A stretch of DNA of 64,000 nucleotides, taken from the NCBI GenBank assembly GCA_949825025.1, contig OX463780.1, forward strand, positions 32,592,979 through 32,656,978, read 5' to 3'. Below are positions 59,301 to 64,000 of this stretch, piece by piece (positions within the stretch are counted from its first letter, which is position 1; each line of letters begins with the position of its first letter). The position numbers and the translations under genes were made by a program. Below the pieces are notes generated by a model that worked only from the letters and a program-made list of their open reading frames with translations, made no database searches and was not told the DNA's origin. This DNA is from Siphlonurus alternatus (Eukaryota; Arthropoda; Insecta; Ephemeroptera; Siphlonuridae).

Positions 59301-61725
59301 ATATTATGCAGTATAATTGAAAATAATTCATATTGCACACTTCATGGTGAATAAACTGGCAAAGCTAAGATAATTTTATAATTAATGTTCAGTTGTATAA
59401 AAACACAATCAATATTTTACTTCATTGGCTACTTTTAATAATATATAATTTTTCAATTTCGATATAATATCTCTTCTCTCAGATACAATTTTTTAGTAGG
59501 TCCGTGCAAACAATGCAAACATAATATTATTACAATTATAGTTCTATACATGGATGCAAAATGAACCTTAATTAAATGCCAAATATCATGTGTATTTTTA
59601 ATTCCTTGGTAATTTTAAAATTTTATTAATTGGCAATCAAAATATTCTAAATTAATTAAACTCCGCTTTTATATCATCAGAGCAGTGTAATTATATTGTA
59701 CGACCGATCCTGTTACACGACCAGTTTATTTACATGATGTATTATTTGACCAATTATTTACCGAATTTTCCATAGATCATTGATACATATGATCATAATT
59801 ATATCAGGGTCAGAAAAAATGCCATAACTGCTGGCTCGACATAATGAACCTTTAGTGACACTCTTTGTCCCATTGGTAAGGCCCCGGTGTCGCCAGCATG
59901 CAGAGCTGCTAAGGTTTCTCAATTGTACATTCGACCTCCATCACACGTATCGATATCACCGCCTGAAACAAGTGAAACTGAGAAGCCATCGAATTTATGT
60001 CCACGTATACTTTCAGAGCAGCCAATATCAATTCTTGACAGCTCTCCCTATACAAATTTAGAGTATTATGTGTGATAATTTGTGCACTAATATTAATTCT
60101 GTTAAAAAAGTTGTATATTTTGAAATTTTTACGAACGAGCTTTGGGAAGTTGTCATAGACATCGTGATTTATAAAACAATAAGAGCACATCAACAATAAT
60201 ACCGCGAGAAGAAGCCAAAATATATCAATATAAATAATATAAGTTATTATAATATGTAGTATAATGTGCTTAAATTAAAAATCTGAATGGTAATGTACCC
60301 ATTTTGCATCGTCATGAATGTCATGATCGACTTTATGCCCATGTATGCTCAAGAGGGAAAAAAAGGTACATACATTCAATATTAAATATTAAACTTAAAT
60401 ATTTTTAAACTGTGCAAATTTAAATTTTAGTTAATTGCCAATTTTGTTTCGGTTAATTCAAAAACAAAATAAACAATTCAAGAGAACAATTTTTATTTCA
60501 TTATGTATGTACTTTATACATATATAGCGAGTATGTGTCCACTTTATAAAAAAAAGTATCAATGAAGTAGTTCCACAGAGAACCGTATAGTTTGTGAAAT
60601 GGAAATATACTGTGTAGGAATGCCTTAGGGGTTTTCAGTGTGTTGCGTGTTAGTAAAAAAGTGACTATGTGCAAAAACATACAAATGTGCTGGATTTGTG
60701 TAAAACAACGTTTATATGCAGGCGTAATCACAAATAAAAGGACCGAGACTTGAACGAATATAGAAATGTTATGATCTCATATTAGTGTAAAATATCATTT
60801 TAAATATATATACGCATCCAGCACTGATGCGCTTTATAATAATTTTTATATATATTAGTTTTGCATAAATTAAAATTTTCAAAAATAATTAAATATAATT
60901 AATTAAAATGAAAGAATGTATTAATTTTTGAAACTGAAGTTTATAATTGGTTTATATTAAATTATATAGTTTCTAAAAATATATTTTTTCTCTCTTATTT
61001 TTTAATTTTTTTACTTTCCCATTTGGCCAACTATTCGAATACGAAAATACTACTTTTTTTTGCGTTTTAGTAAATTATATAATGCGAAAAAAATCTGCAT
61101 GGCAAGGTTTGTAATAAAATGTCAACGCTTATAACGTGCTTTTAATTGCTGAAAGGCGCGAGAGCAAACCATCAGCGAGAAGGAGAAAAAAAAGTTAACC
61201 CCGAGAGTTCATTAGTAAGTAACTGAGAATTTAATGTTTTTCATTCGCATTAACGAGTGTAAATGTAAATAATGAAGCCGTAGCTATAGATATAATATGT
61301 ATAGCAACGGAGGGGGGAGATTATGGGGTGGGGTATAACCTGTAAAATTATATACTGCTTGACAATATCACAATTTCATATCTATATTTTTAATATATTT
61401 ACCCCTAATGGTAGCAAACGTGAGTGAAAAATAAAAATGTATTTTTTTTAAAAGCTGACGCACGCGGAAGAAGAATGAATGGCGGAAGAATGTTGAAGAA
61501 AATCTCTCAGTAAATGAAATGAGACCGAGGGAAGTCTCATTTCATTAGCAAGCTTTTAAAATTTGGAATTTAATGACGGTTTGATGACAAAAGTTTCAAA
61601 AGGTAGATAAAGAAGGGGAAGGAATCAGCGATACTACAATTTTTTATTGCTTGCAGCGTAGCATATTTGATATCAAAATTTCTTTGTCAGAACTACTCAG
61701 CTTATAGTACTCAGTATGAAATCAA
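56350..61725. other. AT-rich stretch without recognisable genes
   Basis: Only short ORFs, some Ile/Leu/Tyr-rich from base composition. A direct repeat of TATGATGTCATCCAACGTAC lies at about 57542-57585. No exon-like blocks with matched splice sites were recognised. Confidence 0.5.

Positions 61726-61730
<5 letters not shown>

Positions 61731-61796
<66 letters not shown>
61731..61796. repeat. (AG)n microsatellite
   Basis: 33 AG units without interruption. Confidence 0.97.
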
Positions 61797-61797
<1 letters not shown>

Positions 61798-61799
61798 AG

Positions 61800-64000
61800 G
61801 TGATTTTCAAAGAACACGCTATACTGTTCACTCGCCGTAACCGCGCGCCATAATGATGCAAGTGCTGCTCATAAAAACTACATCCTGAGAACAAATTAAT
61901 AAGGTTTATTTTTATATACTGTAACACTGAAATGGTGCATCGATATTTTTTGTTGTGGGTATATATATGGGCACTCTGAATTATTATATAGTATTATTAT
62001 AACATTTTGCTATAATGTTAATTATTATACTCCAGAGAATTATATTAATTGTATCAACGAATGAAAATAGTAAAATCAAACATTGCATATATATATAATT
62101 TTATCGTTGACATTTTTTTTCTTTTCTTTCTGGATTGAAATGCTCGAATAATTTATATTTATATCTATATTTATAGCAATTATTATAGCTTTTTTGCGTT
62201 GCATGCATGCAATTTTCTTGTATATTTCAACAACGTATACTATAATATATAATTGTTGAATTTTTACGAGGGTCTTTCAGTGTGAGTTCCTGCGACTTAA
62301 TTCCAAGAAGATTATTTTTATCATATGGAATGCAAGTAGCCACCATTTGATTGTGAAGTTGTTTACATCACGGTACAGTGAGCACCAATTTGCCCTCTGC
62401 GACGATGCTGGTTGGCACAAGAGATTTCATCATCATTGTCTCAGCTAGGCGTTCAGGCAACTTCAACTACATAGTTACACTATATTATACTGTACAAGTT
62501 AAATATACAGGCCTATGTATTTGAATATTTGACAAAGAGCAAAAAATAATGAGTTTTTAATCTATAGTCTATACTGGTATATACTGTATAGTACACTATA
62601 AAAAAATTCCATAGATGGTTCTATTCCCCTATTCAACATACAGTATACATATATAATGTAAATTGTAAAGGTTAAATTAGTTTTATAACTATAAAATATA
62701 AAGAATTATGAAACGCAATTTGCTATTTCGTGTATTATTTTGTAAAAGATAAACACATCGGTATATATTATCATGCTCAAAATTAAATATGATGTTTTCT
62801 TAAAGTTGTTATTATTAAAGTTGTATTTCTGCAAATCCATAAAAACAGGGTTAACATATTAATTTTAGAAATCTACTTTTAAAATTTTCTGAAATTGTCA
62901 ATGAGTTTATTGTTTATTGGGTAGTTTTTTTTTTTGACATTATGTTCCTAAACAACTGCGTGATTGCAAAAAGAAAAGAAGAAACTTATTTTTTGTTTTT
63001 ATTTATTTCAGCATGCATTATAATTTTAACTTTTTATTATTATATTAATACCTGATGCCATATATTTCTATGGCAAAATATTGATAATGATAAATTGCAT
63101 GCATATTATTGCACCGTTCTATATTGCTTTTCAGAACTGATTTTACCTTGTGAGGGCCTTATCTCACTTGACCAGAGGTGAACTCTTTAACTCACTATAC
63201 GTGCATCCATTTAACAATTATTGTGCTCTATATGAAATGGTTTAGTCAATTTAGCTAATCTTCAAATAAATACAGTACACATGTATTCAGTACTTTTCTC
63301 AGTATAAATAATTTGACCTGATTTAAATAGTGACGTCAGCAGGTTTTTTGCAGTTACAAAGTATATAATATCACGGGATGTGCACAGCAGGAGAGGAGAT
63401 GAGAAATTTTGTGCCAAGAAAGGAAGCGTCATGCTCGAATGACGTCACAACGTAAAAACTGCGCGCTGTGCGGGCATCTCTGTACTTCATCTACTAGTCG
63501 GTCTAAAGTATGTACCAGCAGCCGCGTGTATGGGCACCGCTCAAGTACACACCGCCGCGGAGCTAGCACCGCTCGTGACTGGAAATTTTATGTACTAAAA
63601 TATATTTTTTTTACCTGCAGGCAACTTTTTTTACACGACAAGAAATGTACAAGAACATAAAAAAAAAAAAAAAAATGTTGTAGCTTTACTAACTGAGATT
63701 CACATCAAGTTGTATAATCTTCGTGTTCTTTTTATGTGTCACAAAATGTAAACAGAAATGGAAACTTTATATATTCTCTTAGCACATACAGTAATACTCG
63801 ACCTCAGAAAACAAATGAAATTGTCATGTATTTGTTGCCTTTTTACATCTTATACCTTTTTATTTGAAAAATAAACAGAAATTTTGTGATTATATTTATT
63901 GAAGCATTATTATGCATGCCAGGTTGAAAGTGAAAATAATTAAATATGCCATTCTGTAAAATAAAAATATATGTAAATATGATCAGAGAATAAATATCTA
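61800..64000. other. AT-rich end of window with a GC-richer island at 63.4-63.6 kb
   Basis: No gene is recognised. The island at about 63410-63600 has higher GC, CpG dinucleotides and two TGACGTCA sites nearby (63331 and 63440), which could mark a promoter, but no exon can be assigned. Confidence 0.4.

Noticed and set aside
59858..59945. tRNA-like A and B box pair (TTGGTAAGGCCCCGG and CATTCGACCTCC)
   Set aside because: Both boxes deviate from consensus and no cloverleaf can be folded by eye; at most a decayed SINE.

Overview
This is AT-rich eukaryotic nuclear DNA with spliced genes (GT-AG introns), GC-rich coding exons in AT-rich surroundings, many microsatellites and a dense load of small transposable elements. 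An arthropod or related invertebrate genome is the best guess. The guess rests on degenerate LINE reverse-transcriptase tails and on a repeat (about 46.2 and 50.2 kb) that resembles, from memory, a common arthropod retroelement tail. No species can be named.

Region 1 to 16 kb holds no gene I can support: AT-rich DNA, a probable SINE fragment ending in a (TTTA)n tract, and a poly(A) run. From 15,996 to 26,090 on the plus strand lie six coding exons whose splice phases agree throughout. Together they encode 307 residues of a DRAK/STK17-type serine/threonine kinase of the death-associated protein kinase family, complete from the glycine-rich loop to the stop codon. The N-terminal exon(s) were not found. 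A spliced 3' UTR and an AATAAA signal at about 26,562 close the gene.

From 29 to 48 kb is a transposon-rich stretch. It holds at least ten foldback (long inverted repeat) elements, several flanked by TTAA, and two small elements with perfect 8-bp target-site duplications (a third lies at 51.1 kb). It also holds a perfect 138-bp AT palindrome and a 3.2-kb segment bounded by 19-bp inverted repeats. Threaded through it on the minus strand (39,445 down to 33,340) is an unrecognised multi-exon gene or recent pseudogene. It has a charged coiled coil, an acidic segment and a Pro/Ser/Thr-rich C-terminal exon. An extra exon pair homologous to two of its exons lies at 32.1 to 31.8 kb and encodes a C2HC zinc-finger-like motif.

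From 50 to 64 kb are a third 8-bp-TSD element, two decayed LINE 3' ends (one with a long (TTCTA)n tail), microsatellites and otherwise featureless AT-rich DNA. The palindromic octamer TGACGTCA occurs 11 times in the window, well above a rough expectation, and at least four copies lie inside foldback elements.
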